A stretch of DNA of 64,000 nt from Hofstenia miamia (GCA_900660155.1 CABFPE010000186.1:418703-482702), one strand, 5' to 3'. Shown: positions 34,486-46,500, counted from the first letter of the stretch. The notes: generated by a model from the letters alone, not told the origin. Translations and numbers: made by a program.

Positions 34486-35159
34486 TATTAAATCGCTAGA
34501 ACTATAATTAGAATTCAAATTTTCAAATTTTGCACATGGTTTATTAAAATTCTGCTTCAAAAATATTAAAAGACCTGCAAATTTGAAATTTTAAATTGGA
34601 TAAGTTTTAGCTGCATTAGAATTTTATTTTTCATCTAAGAGCCTACTTATTAATCAATATTTTACATATAGTGAGATTCATTATTAATCAAAGAAAGGAT
34701 ATGCAACAGAACTAACTTACAGTATAACAATTGATTATAAATTAGAATTTATTAGCAGCATGTGTTGAAATTTATAACTTTATTGATATTCATAAAGACT
34801 TAGCTTAGTCATTTTGAAATTAATGTTTTGTTTCCTACACATTTTTATTTTCATTGGATTGCTCACAGCTTTTCATACCTTTAGGTTTTAGACCTAGGTT
34901 TGTGTATTATACTAGAATTTGGATATTTTGTTATTTATAAAAAATATTATTCGATTTAAGTCTTCATTAACTTTATTTTATTTGACAGCGCATACTAAAA
35001 TATACAATAAAAAACCTAAAAAAATTAAAATAACAATTACATGTAGACAAATTAAAGTAATTAAAATATTTAAAATTTACTGCTAGAATTTCCTCCAGTT
35101 ATCAAGTTGGTTTGAATCTGTACTGATTTGCAAGTAGATTTTGTATTAAAATTCTCTTA
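34486..35159. other. Non-coding stretch
   Basis: I see no gene. The right part (from about 34970) is probably the 3' tail of the minus-strand LINE relic that follows. Confidence 0.4.
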
Positions 35160-36390
35160 AAAGTTCTTAAGTTTGGAGCTTTACGCGTTTTTATATGTGT
35201 AATTTGTTCCACATTCGACAAGCACTAGAGATTTGTGCGGTTTTCCAGAATCTGTTTTCGTTTGCTCCCTATTTATGCATGTATCTGACCGCCTGTTATA
35301 ATTTATGTAGTCATTGAAAATACTATTACCAAAAGTCAAGTTGTTGATGTGTTTATATAAGTTTATTAATGTTGCATATTTGGTAGCATGGCTTGGTGCC
35401 AGAATAGAATACCTAAGTATTGTTACACCTACATTGAGTCTATCAATATTAAACATCGTACCAGTGGACCAGCTAAATGTCTTATTCATGCGTTCCTGTT
35501 CCCTGGTACTTATTTTGTTTAGTAGAATGCTTGCATATAATTATATAAACTTGATACATATGCCTCAATCAGCTTTATTTTTTTCAACATTTCTGATTTG
35601 TTTTAGATAATGAATGCCTGCTGGCATCCTTCAAATTTTCTTCTTAATGAAGCTCATATATCTGAATCCTGGTCCACTTCTGCGCCTATTTATTGAAGGA
35701 CTATTTTTACACTTTTTATTCAATTTTGTATATGATCTTTTTGAATTCACTTGGGTATAATACAATTAACTGAGTTTTCTGAGGATTCATGGACAGTCAA
35801 TTGGTGATTTATTTTGTAGTAACTTATTAACAATAAATTGACTTGCATTCCTGTTTACAATGGCATATCATCAGCGTATTGTACTATATCACATTCTGTT
35901 AAAAACTTGCATATATCATTCGCATATAAATTGAAATGATGGGGCCCAGTACTGTACTCTGTGGTACTCCTCTGTTTGTCTCATAGTTTGAATATGTATT
36001 ATTAATCTTCACTCTCTGCAATCTGTGTTCCAAAAACTGAGTATATATTTCCTAGAAGTTATACTTAATCCATAAGATTGTAATTTGCAGTCTAAAATGT
36101 TAAAATCCAAGCTTTACTTAGATCCAAAAATGCTGCTGGAAATATTTTTATTAATGAAATATCTAGTGTTTTCTGTAAGAGACTAGAGAATATACATCAA
36201 TTGGGAATGCCCTTCTCTAAAATCGACTATGTAATAAAATCTTGTATTAACTTAAGTAATCATTTAATTTTTTACATATTTTTCTCTCGAAAATTTTGAA
36301 AAACGGATTTGTAACTGAAATTCGTCGATAGTTTGAGCGCATGGTCGAAAAAATTCCTTTTTTGTGGTAGGATGATCCTTAAAAAATTCC
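35160..36390 (-). pseudogene. LINE reverse transcriptase, 5'-truncated relic
   Basis: Read on the minus strand from about 36390 downward: NYRRISVTNPFFKIFERKI (the NYRPIS...SKIFE block), FLDLSKAWDF-like sequence split between frames, GVPQSTVLGPII and then FNLYANDI in another frame, QYADD with the catalytic Asp pair, MNPQKTQLIVLYP, and finally a 102-codon open C-terminal region at 35181-35489. The order is that of an ORF2 protein of the CR1/Jockey type. At least one frameshift lies between GVPQ and the NDI block, and stops occur, so it is dead. The APE domain is not seen, consistent with 5' truncation. It is clearly older than the intact LINE at 42.5 kb. Confidence 0.8.
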
Positions 36391-36399
36391 TTCCTTCTT

Positions 36400-37807
36400 A
36401 TCTCTTAGTTACTCCAACCAAAGGCTTAGGCCCTATTCAACTTTTAAGAAAATCTGCTCACTGAAATAGAAAATTCTAAGAGTTTTTAAGAGTACATAAT
36501 ACTAATGTACAATTTCAAAACTTTGTTTAGGAAATTTTATAATTTTGGCAACAACTGTTGCGTAGTAGTACATTTTTTTCAAATTCAGCTGGTTTCTTCC
36601 AAAATCTCAGTCAAACCCCACGCAGCCCATCTCCGACTTCAACTAATGTTAACAGAAGCGAGAACAGGAGTGAGTATGATGCTGAATTTATATGTGCTGC
36701 CAGAATCCACCTTTAGCTAGATTTTTAATTTGTCCTAATTTGAATCTAATACTTTCTTTATTGCTTTTTAGCATATTGCTATATAATTCACCATATTACC
36801 ATTTCACTACAGGTAAAAAATAGAGAATCCGTATTCAAATTATTTTCACGTTAGCAAAATTAAATTTCATAAACATTTCTTTTAAAATGGGTATATTTCT
36901 TATTGTTAGTTTCGCTTTTGGCAATAATTGGAATGAAAATAATAAATAAAAAATCATAATAAATTAACATGTTTTGTGTTGTATAAAAACCAAACACAAC
37001 ACATAAAAAGGTTTTATAAGAAAGATCATCATTGTGAGATAACATTCAAGGTTACGAGTGCTGCATATTTGTGTTAGCACTAAGAAGAAATGGTTCAAAA
37101 TAAATCTAAGTTAAATGTTGCCAGTAATCATTATCAATAAGGCCAAATTTTGTTCTGCCTTAGATGCCTTATGTAAAAGCTGTGATCATTGTTTAATATC
37201 TCTAGGTTTGACATCACAATATCAGGTATGTGACAGAAGGTGGCAATGGTGAGGAATAAGGTTAATCTTAATTCGGTAGCGGAAGCATGATATAGTTTTT
37301 GGGTCATCAAACTGTGCTCTACACACGCAATAGCCAATACAATATTAATTTACTAGGTAGGACAATAATGATTTTCAAGTTGGGACTTTATTATATGTTT
37401 CACAAAAATTTTCATCCATTAATGATCGTGAGAACGTTCTTAGTGAACCTAAATAATTGCAAATTTTTTGGAAATTTTTCTTGTAAAGTATTAAATAGAT
37501 TAATCGATTTCCAATTATTGCAATAATTGCAATATCAATTAAATATTGCTTACCCATGCAGATGGAGTCGAAAAATGCTCATTATATATGTATTATTATT
37601 GTTATAGGCATACACTTCATGAGGAATGGAAGCATATGTGCACTGTTGAGGGGGAGGGAACGTCCCACCAGTTTCCCCCTCTGGGTATGCCTCTGTTACT
37701 CTAGCCTCAAATTTCGGTTTAGGATGTTTTTAATGCAAATATATATATATATATATTGTATTTTTTTTAATCAAATATAATTTTCTGCTTGCCTAAGTTT
37801 GGCTTTT
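36400..37807. other. Non-coding stretch
   Basis: I see no gene. A GC-rich patch at about 37647-37692, read in reverse CAGAGGCATACCCAGAGGGG, resembles a hAT-type terminus without a detected partner. A (TA)n run lies at about 37738-37757. Confidence 0.4.
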
Positions 37808-38095
37808 CTATATTTATGTTTTCTCGGTATGATTGTGCGCAACTAATTTTTTTCTAAATTTTTTGTAATTTTTTTCGACTCTAATCTAGTTTTCTAAATC
37901 GTTCCAAATATTAGAGGCTGATCGATGAAAATTAGGATAGGAAATACTGATACAAATAAACTTATGTGATCGAGGATTTACTTTTAAGTAATTAGCAAGA
38001 AAATACATTCCTTTTTTGCCATATTTATGTTGAAATAAAATTGAAGCTGCCTGGAATTGTACTTGATTGATCTTTGCGGCAATGAAATTGAACAT
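37808..38095 (-). pseudogene. LINE ORF2 C-terminal tail, relic
   Basis: The minus strand gives a 69-codon frame ending SASNIWNDLEN, and after its stop the same frame continues IRVEKNYKKFRKKLVA. Together this resembles the LINE ORF2 tail consensus IWNxLPxxIRxxxSxxxFKKxLK. The upstream part would fit the His-rich region of CR1-type tails. No reverse-transcriptase core is next to it, so it would be a short truncated copy. An alternative is chance similarity in a short frame. Confidence 0.45.
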
Positions 38096-40487
38096 TTGGG
38101 AAGCAGAAATTAATGCAAAATTAACGGTTTAGAGTGATTCTAATCTTGCAAACAGATACCGATCACAAAGATTAGTGTCAGACTAGTACGGTGGTTGCTT
38201 CACCAACTTCATGAAGTTATCTGTTAGATGAGTTGTTGTCCCTCTAGAAGTGTGGGGTCTGGCGTTTTGAATTTTAATTTTGAATTATGAATTTTGAATT
38301 TAAATTTCAAAATTTATATGATAACATAGATACCTACTGTATCTCTTATATTTCTTATATATCTATTGCTACAATGTTTTCAACAATAGAATATTTTATA
38401 TCAACATTTTATGAGAAAATGGCAGCTTGCTAAATTCAAAGTGGAGCTAATTGTTCACTTGTGATTTGTCAAAAGAGTTAAAGCGGCAAATACTTGCTTT
38501 AAAATTTTTCAAATTACATGACGTGATGCTAATCTATTAAAAGTACAAAAGTATTATAAATGAGTTATATATTAAATTGATATTCGATCTTGGTTACTTT
38601 TCTTCTTTTTTGTACTTTTATATGGATTATGCTACAATTTCATCTGATTAGTTTTTGAAATCCGTAGGATAGTTTTATATTTAGAAAGCTTAATATGAGT
38701 TTACTAATATAAACACAGAGATCGTGGTCACTGAAAGAATTGAAGGTTTATATATAGTATCCAAATTGGTAAAAAATAATATTTAAAGGTTTTCCTTCTT
38801 TAGTGGGAGTCTGAGTGTTGATAATTTTTAAATTATAAATCGCTCATAATTTTTGAATGAAATTTGTTTCATAAATATTGAAATAGTTTCAGTTAAAGTC
38901 ACCTAATATGCTTAGTGAATAGTTATTAAAAGGAATATCTGAAATTTCATTGCATCTAAACTTTATGTATTACACTACAAGAAATTTGTACACTCGTCAA
39001 TAACGTTTTTAAAATGGAAATTATTGAATTCGTGGCACCATGCTATCTTAAACTGTAAGTGAGAGTACATTTTCAAAGCTATTTGTACAATTAAAATCAT
39101 CGTTTCATTGATACCTGTATATTTCTGCAATTGTGACAATGTATAAAATGATTTCTGCAAGCCAGTATAATGGGTACGTCAACCAGCAGTTTTTTGCCTG
39201 CATACGCATGCAACCTGCAAAGCCCTAATCAACAAGATCCTTTTATTGACTACCATATGAACAACAATAAATGGAATAGCACAATGTAGTACAATATCGT
39301 TAAGCTAAAATATTATGTTGTGCTCCAATATTTCCCGAAGCAACGTCCCCTGTAAAAAAATTGCCAGGAGTGGCGCCTTATCAAGAAAATTAAACTTACT
39401 GAAAGCAAACTAAAAAAATTACCCGAGGAAATGCGTTTCAAAACAATTTCCAATCCCTTAGGCTACATAAAATATTTACATCTCCATCGCTTAACCAAAC
39501 CCAATAAACATCTTGGTTGCAAACATTATGGTTAAATTTGTAATGAACAACTTACACGTTGAATTTGTAACCAAAATTCAACCAAATTTAAGCAGTGTTC
39601 GACAACAAATACAGAAGGAAAATATCTTGATTTTTACTCATATTTAGCGCTAAGTATATGGAAACCAAGAAATTATATTACTTTGGACCAATTTGTTGAA
39701 AAGCAAGAATGCAAACTTATCAATAATGTATGTAAAATACCAGCATTAACTTAAAACTATTGCTATGTGCATTAATTTTAACTTCGTAGAATTTTTTTAA
39801 AATTTAATGATTTCGTGACAGCATAAAAATGCAGACCAATTTAGAGAAAGCAATAAAAATACTTTTTTCTATGACTTCTCAAGAAAATATATAGGCGAAT
39901 GAAATGGAAATTGCCCCAAAATTTATCAAAAATTTCCTTTAAAGAAATTCAGAACTACAATGCATATTGCTCTATGATGCAGAAAGATTTCGTCACGGTA
40001 TGAAAATGCAGGCCAATTTAGAGAAATTGCTAAAAATATTTTTATGCTATGTATTAAGATAGCCCGCGAAATCAATTTTCGTACGCCATCGCGCGACTGA
40101 AATATTTCATAGCAAGAAATATTTCGTGTAATGCGGAAATAACGTATGTCTCAAACATCATGCCATTTACAGCGTAATGGAAACGTTCAGAAGATATATC
40201 ATTATCTTCGATACATAATTGTGATATTTCAATCGTAGATGATAGTGATAAGAATTGAACTTTGCAAAAATTAAATTTCTAATATCAGTTCTTCTCTAAA
40301 ATTTAAACATCATCTGCAAATAAATAGGTTAATGAAGTACAATACCTTGGGAGGTCATTTATGAAAAAGAAGGTTGTCCAAAATCGATCCTAGTTGGACT
40401 CTACTGGGTACATTACAACGATGTGATAAATAACCTCTAAAACTTTCAACTTGGTGCTGATCAGATAAATACGATGCAATTAGCATA
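38096..40487. other. AT-rich non-coding stretch
   Basis: No gene is supportable. A small plus-strand frame ending at 39754 (reading KYLDFYSYLALSIWKPRN within it) looks protein-like but matches nothing I know. A two-unit direct repeat is listed separately. Confidence 0.4.
39805..40050. repeat. Two-unit diverged direct repeat, about 177-bp period
   Basis: ATGCAGACCAATTTAGAGAA near 39828 recurs as ATGCAGGCCAATTTAGAGAA near 40005, each preceded by TTTCGT-A-C and followed by an AAAAATA-rich tail. Confidence 0.7.
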
Positions 40488-40548
40488 AAGGGGGTGCCAC
40501 ACGATTAATCATTTGACTATAGTCCAAAGATTAATCGTGTTGCACCCC
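40488..40548. repeat. 61-bp hairpin mini-element, copy 2
   Basis: Left arm GGGGGTGCCACACGATTAAT and right arm ATTAATCGTGTTGCACCCC pair with one mismatch around a loop containing GACTATAGTC. The arms and loop core match the element at 6875-6945. This copy is not flanked by TTAA. Confidence 0.8.
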
Positions 40549-40966
40549 GAAAAAGTGACTTTTGCGGTTTATGATTATTCAAATTATGAAATAGAAATTG
40601 TTCTATTTGAAAATGACTATTAGTCTTTTGCTCTTTTGTCTAAATATTTGCCCCTCCCCCATCCCAATAGTCAACTTTTATAATTTTATAAGAAAATCAG
40701 AATTTGTATATCAAATAACACTGCACATTTTCGGATGACTACCATTAATAAATGCACAAAATAATTGCCATTGTGGCCTTTACAATGGGCGGAAGCAAAC
40801 AACTTGTTGAAATTGCTTTAGCGTGCTTTAAACCCAATTCCATTGAGGAGAGAGAGCTGTTTCAAAGGCTTGTTGATTGCCGCAGTATAGTGGGGATAGT
40901 GCACAAATGCATATGAAGAAATTGAATGGTTAGAAATTTGATGGCATCTCTTAACATTGATCAGCA
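40549..40966. other. Non-coding stretch
   Basis: I see no gene. A minus-strand open frame (40818-41084) runs into the MITE and is not credible. Confidence 0.4.
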
Positions 40967-41273
40967 CCCAGTAAACATAGAACTGTTGTAACGACGTCGT
41001 TTTTGTGGTGTATTGGCGTTTAATAGGCGTTGAATTGTTTGAGTGGCGTTTATAGTGCGGATTAGTGGTGGTGTACAATTCCATCTAGCAAAAAATATTT
41101 AAAAATAAGAATAATTTTATTATTATGACAATTTGAAGATAAATTTTTTAAAAACTGCATTTTTATTGATAGTTTGTCGTTTTATTGTGAAAAGACGTTG
41201 TTTTGTAATGTCGTTTTAGTGTCGTTATTATGTCGTTCAGCGACGTCGTTACGACAGTTCTGTGTTTACTGGG
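40967..41273. mobile_element. MITE with 33-bp inverted ends and CGTT subterminal repeats
   Basis: The ends read CCCAGTAAACATAGAACTGT on the left and, from the right, CCCAGTAAACACAGAACTGT, and the similarity continues through GTAACGACGTCG to about 33 bp. Inside each end, GTCGTT, GACGTT or GGCGTT motifs are reiterated. The 307-bp interior is non-coding. Target duplication is unclear (possibly CA), so the superfamily is undecided. Confidence 0.85.
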
Positions 41274-42459
41274 CATTTCAATTCCACTTTTTTGGCTGTA
41301 ATTTGATATTTTATATTGTAGCACTAGATATTTTCGATATTTCTAAAATGTCATTTGTTGTGCAGGTAGATACAAGTCTTAGCTTAAACATGGATAAAAA
41401 TTTACTGCTCTAGCTGTTATTCTAATGGGGTCCCTGAGTCAAAATATTTACATTCTTTTCAAAGGGAAATGTTGGTTTTTCAAATGCTTTGCTTAAATCT
41501 GTTGTTGCAAATTTTAAATCTAAAGATGTCATTTATTGGGTAGATAGACACTTCCTAGCTTAAAAATGAATACAATTTTTTCGCTCTAGCTTTTCTTCTA
41601 ATGGGGTCCCAGAGTCAAAATATTTCTATTCTTTTTCAAACTGAAATGTTGGTTTTTAAAATGTTTTACCTAAATTAGTTGTTACATTTTAAACATTATG
41701 AATTGTCCTTAGTTTGTATTTTACATGACATATTAGGAAATAAAATAAATCAAATATCAAGTAAATCTGATCCTAAAATGAATGTGGTGACAATATTTTA
41801 ATTTGAACATTTGAATCATGTACATAATTCAGTATGAATTCATTAGAATATATAGAAAATGTAAGGCTGAAAATACCAATATTATTTAATTTATTAATTT
41901 TTTTAATCTTCATTATTATAGTGTATCATATACAAATATGTATATATTTCAGCTTTAAATAATATTTTTTTAGAAATATATGGCTTGTTCATTTACTCTT
42001 ATCTTGAAATTTCAAGCTAATATATTATTTAATGACTGCTAGATTTAAGTCTAATTTCATTTTTTGAAAGTACTAACAAACTATTTATTGCAAAAATCCC
42101 TGATAATATTATTTACATTTAATCAAAGTGATCTTAATTCCAATATTTTATTATTAATTCCATAATTTTACCTACATATTCTCTTGAATTTTAGCAAACC
42201 AAATCATTTAACTAAACTTATGCAGGTCAACTTCAGTCCAATGCAATATTTACTTGTACAAGCAGAGCATTTGTGCATAATGTTATCCAAGCATTCAATG
42301 TAAAAATATGATAAATTTCTCGCCATTACATTTGCATTGAGATAATCAAAAAGCAAATGATAATTTCAATAATTTAGAAAAAGATTTGAGGATTTTACAT
42401 TTAATGAAGAGAAGCAGATTTTTAGAAAGGCTGGATATCAGAGTAAGAAGTTTAGAATA
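41274..42459. other. AT-rich non-coding stretch
   Basis: I see no gene. It includes the two-unit direct repeat listed next and the 5' flank of the LINE. Confidence 0.45.
41345..41705. repeat. Two-unit diverged direct repeat, about 175-bp period
   Basis: The block CTAATGGGGTCCCTGAGTCA (41422) recurs as CTAATGGGGTCCCAGAGTCA (41597), with similarity over about 170 bp on either side (TAGCTTAAA-ATG, GAAATGTTGGTTTTT). Confidence 0.85.
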
Positions 42460-42473
42460 TTATTTACGCTGAG

Positions 42474-43592
42474 ATGATTTCTCCGCGAGCGGTTGGTCCC
42501 GCTGAGCTCTCCGTCCTACGTTCACTCGGTAGTGAGAATTTCATAACGAGTGAGCGTAGCAGAATCACGTCTGCTAAACTTCTAGCTCCCTTCAACAATC
42601 TATCAAAGGAAGAGCTTTTAACATTGCACAGCTTACTCCACACCGTTCTCGCACACGAAGAAAAGGAGGTTCCGCCGTTCAAAACTCCAGAGAAAGATGA
42701 ATGGACACAAGTTTCACCGCCTAAAAAAACCGTTGCAACATCACCCATCATCACAAATTCATCCGCTTCCTCACAAACACAGGACGTACGAAAACGACGC
42801 GCCAAACGACTGCGAACAGATGCAGGTATGCTTATTTTAGGAACCTCAATGTATCGATACCTACAAGCACCCGCCCTACTAAAGAAAGACACAGTTGCAG
42901 TACATTCATATCCGGGAGCAACTATAGAAGAGATGACTGAAACAATTAAAGAATACACGCCGTCGGACAACATTAAAAAAATACTTGTCACCGTTGGCAG
43001 AAATGATGTAATGCAACAGAAAACTGAATACACGATTTTATTTAAAAATTTAATTAACGCCTTAAAACATATTTTTAGGTCCGCTGTAATTTTTGTAGGA
43101 GAAGTCGCACCGTTTCCAGATGATAGCACGTTGAATAAAAAGATTCAAGAACTTAATTTTCTTATCCACCAAAATGCGAAAATTCTAGGGTATACCGTTT
43201 TTCACAACTTTCAATCTTTTTATTTAGGAAATAACATCAACCGTAAATTATTTGCACAGGATGGTATCCATTTCTCAAGAAGAGGATACTCAACACTAGC
43301 GCGCAAGATCAAAGAATTCTTTGATGAAATACCGCCCCGTACTCAACGCTATTTCAGCACTGCACCGCCACGTTTCAACCGCCATGCCGCTACCTTCACG
43401 TCGCCCACGTTTAAACACACGCAGCGCCAATCATTTCTTCCGCCTCATCAGTTTAATGGGCCTAATCAACGCGCACCACAGCATTTTCATAAAACCTACG
43501 CTTCCGCCCTGTCATCTCCGCCGCCAAATTTCTTCACACTAGCAGAAATTCACAAGCTAAGATCTTTCCTAACTTTCAACAATGTCTTGTAA
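42474..43592 (+). CDS. LINE ORF1 protein with SGNH/GDSL esterase-like domain
   Basis: 372 residues. The ATG is the first after an in-frame TAG at 42453. A polar N-terminal third ends in a basic patch KRRAKR (107-112). A domain of about 120-285 follows with the SGNH blocks in order: ILGTS (121-125, nucleophile Ser125, with GTS in place of GDS), PGAT (147-150), GRND (175-178) and DGIH (263-266, Asp and His of the triad). The C-terminal quarter is Pro/His/Arg-rich and probably binds nucleic acid. CR1-type ORF1 proteins with such esterases are known. They accompany the RNA and may act on membranes or lipids, but their exact role is unsettled. The stop codon overlaps the ORF2 start. All four SGNH catalytic positions are present, so activity is plausible. 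Confidence 0.88.
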   Translation: MISPRAVGPAELSVLRSLGSENFITSERSRITSAKLLAPFNNLSKEELLTLHSLLHTVLAHEEKEVPPFKTPEKDEWTQVSPPKKTVATSPIITNSSASSQTQDVRKRRAKRLRTDAGMLILGTSMYRYLQAPALLKKDTVAVHSYPGATIEEMTETIKEYTPSDNIKKILVTVGRNDVMQQKTEYTILFKNLINALKHIFRSAVIFVGEVAPFPDDSTLNKKIQELNFLIHQNAKILGYTVFHNFQSFYLGNNINRKLFAQDGIHFSRRGYSTLARKIKEFFDEIPPRTQRYFSTAPPRFNRHAATFTSPTFKHTQRQSFLPPHQFNGPNQRAPQHFHKTYASALSSPPPNFFTLAEIHKLRSFLTFNNVL

Positions 43593-46500
43593 ATATTTAT
43601 ATTTTGTGCATTTACTAACGACGCTCAGGCTATGGAAATTTCATCATCTAAATGCTAAAAATTATTTTCATTCAAAATTTTTAATCCTTCTTTTGTTATT
43701 TAACTTATTTTATTGTCATAAAAAATATGAAACTACCCATGTTTTGAATATAAAAAGAAGAAAAGTATGCTATTATAAATTAATTCATTATTCTCCTATT
43801 AACAACAAAAACATCTTCATCGTGTTTATCAGCTTTAAAAAATTACTAAGTATCTCAATATTTTTTTCCTTATTATTAATTCTTCATGGCATTGAAAAGA
43901 ACCCTGGTCCGATTTTAGATTACGATACTTATTTCGATAGATTGAATGCAAAAAATAACACTATTAACTATGTGCATATAAATTTTCAAAACCTGTCAAA
44001 GAAAAATTTTGAATTTAAGCAATTTATGTCTAATTTTAAAAATGATGTTATTCTAGGAATCTCGGAAACCTGGTTGTCGAACAAAGACTTTGATAATTGT
44101 TGGTCATTCAATAAATCATTTTGTTTGTTTAGAAAAGATAGGCAAACTAATAATCTATTAGGAAAATCCAGTGGTGGAGGTGTCTCATTATTAATACCAA
44201 AAATTTTCAAACCTAAATTACGCGAAGATATAAAGTATAGCGACGTATCTAAATTTGAAAGCTTATGGGTAGAAATATCAAATCCCTTAGGAAATGCTAC
44301 ATATAAAAAACAACTGATAAATGTTTCTTATTCTCCGCACAAAAAATACTCGAATTATTTCATTGAGCAATTGGAAAATGAATTGGTTTTAGCTGTTTCT
44401 GAAAATAAAGACATTATTTTAATGGGAGACTACAACATTAATTATTTGGACCAAAAAGAACGAGATAAAATTGACAATTTACTAAATATGTTTAATCTGA
44501 ATATTGTTAATAAAATTACGCCGTCAAGGGTCACTGCAACGAGTAGCACGCTTATTGATTACTTCATAATGTCAGATAATGATTTTTCAAAACTTACATA
44601 TTTTACAGCTGAATGTCCGTTCTCCGATCATTGCATTACTTCCATTAGCTTTATAACAACGAAACCAGTAAATTCAATAGTTAGGAAATGGACCACAATT
44701 CGGGAAAAAAATAATCATAATGTTGAAAAACTAAAATTATCGCTGACTTCTGAACATTGGCATGAAGTGTATTATGCACAAGATACTAATTCTATGATGG
44801 AAAATTTCATTTCAATCTTTGAAAAACACCTTAATATTTTCTGTCCAGAAAAGAAGATCTTAATTAACAAAAATTTTAAAAATTGTGCCTCTAAATATAA
44901 CAAATCTAAACCTTGGTTAACTGATTTATCCAAAAAATTGATTATTGAAAAGAAAAATGCTTTTAAAAATTTCTTATTGACAAAATCTAGCGAAAATTTC
45001 TTAGCTTATAAAAAAGCAAGAAATTTATCAAATATTGAAAATCGTAAATCTTTTAATAAATATATTAAAAATGAATTCAAAATTTTACCAAACCAAAAGT
45101 CCAAATGGAAACTCATTCATGAGATTGCTAACACTGCAAAATCTAAATCTACAATCATTGAGGAGATTAGAGACTCGGATGGGAACTCATTTACAAATGA
45201 TTTTGACATTACTAATGTACTAAACGAAACATTTGTTAACTTGGGAAAATTTAAAGGACCCTATATCAAATATCAATCACCAAATATTAATAATAAAATA
45301 CCCGAATTCATTTTTCGTTTTTCTACTACATACGAAATGATTAAAGCAATTAATAAACTAAAACCCAATAAATCTAGTGGTCCATCTAAAATTCCTTCCT
45401 GGATATTAAAAGTAACTGCCTCTATAATTGCTGAGCCTTTAAATTTCATCTTCAATGAATCCTTAAAACAGAACAATTTTCCAAATCGTTTGAAACAAGC
45501 ATATATTACTCCGGTTTTCAAAAAGAAAGATGCAACTTTAGCTATTAATTATAGGCCGATCTCAATTACTTCGCCAATAAGTAAAATTTTCGAACGTCTC
45601 TTACATAATCAAATTAGTGACCACCTTTCAAAACACCAATTAATGTCAAAAACACAATTTGGTTTCCGCAAGAATTTTTCAACTGATGATGCTCTTTTGT
45701 ATGCTACCGAAAATTGGCGATCATCTCTTGACTCTGACAAATTTGTTGCAGTGGCCTGCCTTGATCTTTCAAAAGCTTTTGACTCTATTAATCACGATAT
45801 CTTATATAAGAAATTAGAAAAGCTAAGATTTTCTGAAAGTAGCGTTAAATTAATATCAAGTTATCTAACAAATAGAATTCAGTGCGTCAAATTAAATAAT
45901 ACTTGCTCTAATTGGCTCTCTATAAAAAACGGAGTACCGCAAGGTACCATTCTTGGACCGCTACTTTTTAACATATATGTAAACGACATGCAGCAACATA
46001 CGAATTGTCAATTGATTCAATACGCCGATGATACATGCATTTTTAGTGGAAATACATCCTTAAATCAAGCAATAAATGATGTAGAACAAAATTGTGAAAA
46101 ATTGAGTAAATATTTCAACATGCACAAATTAAACAACAACAGTGAAAAAACTGAATTTTGCATCTTGAATCCTCAGGGGAAAAGTGTATTCCTACCCAAT
46201 TCTTCACTTACTTTTAATAACGCCTCAATCTCCCCTAAAGAATCCTTCAAATATCTTGGTATAACTATTGACTCAAAATTAACATACAAGCAGCAAGTAA
46301 AAGAAATTTTAAAACGCATGGCAATGAGTATTAAAACATTATCACACGTAGCTGAACATTTACCCTCTGCCATTATGATTCAATTATTTCATGCTCTAGT
46401 AATGAGTCATCTTAATTATGCAAATACACTTTTTTCAAGCTTAAATGAATCATTAGTAAAAAAACTTACAATACAATTAAAATGGGCATTGAATGTTTGT

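Noticed and set aside
39550-39754. Plus-strand frame of about 65 codons that looks protein-like
   Set aside because: I could not match it to any family and it has no start codon context; it may be a transposon scrap.
42464-43129. 221-codon minus-strand frame
   Set aside because: Antisense shadow of the LINE ORF1, which has a full domain and the proper start.
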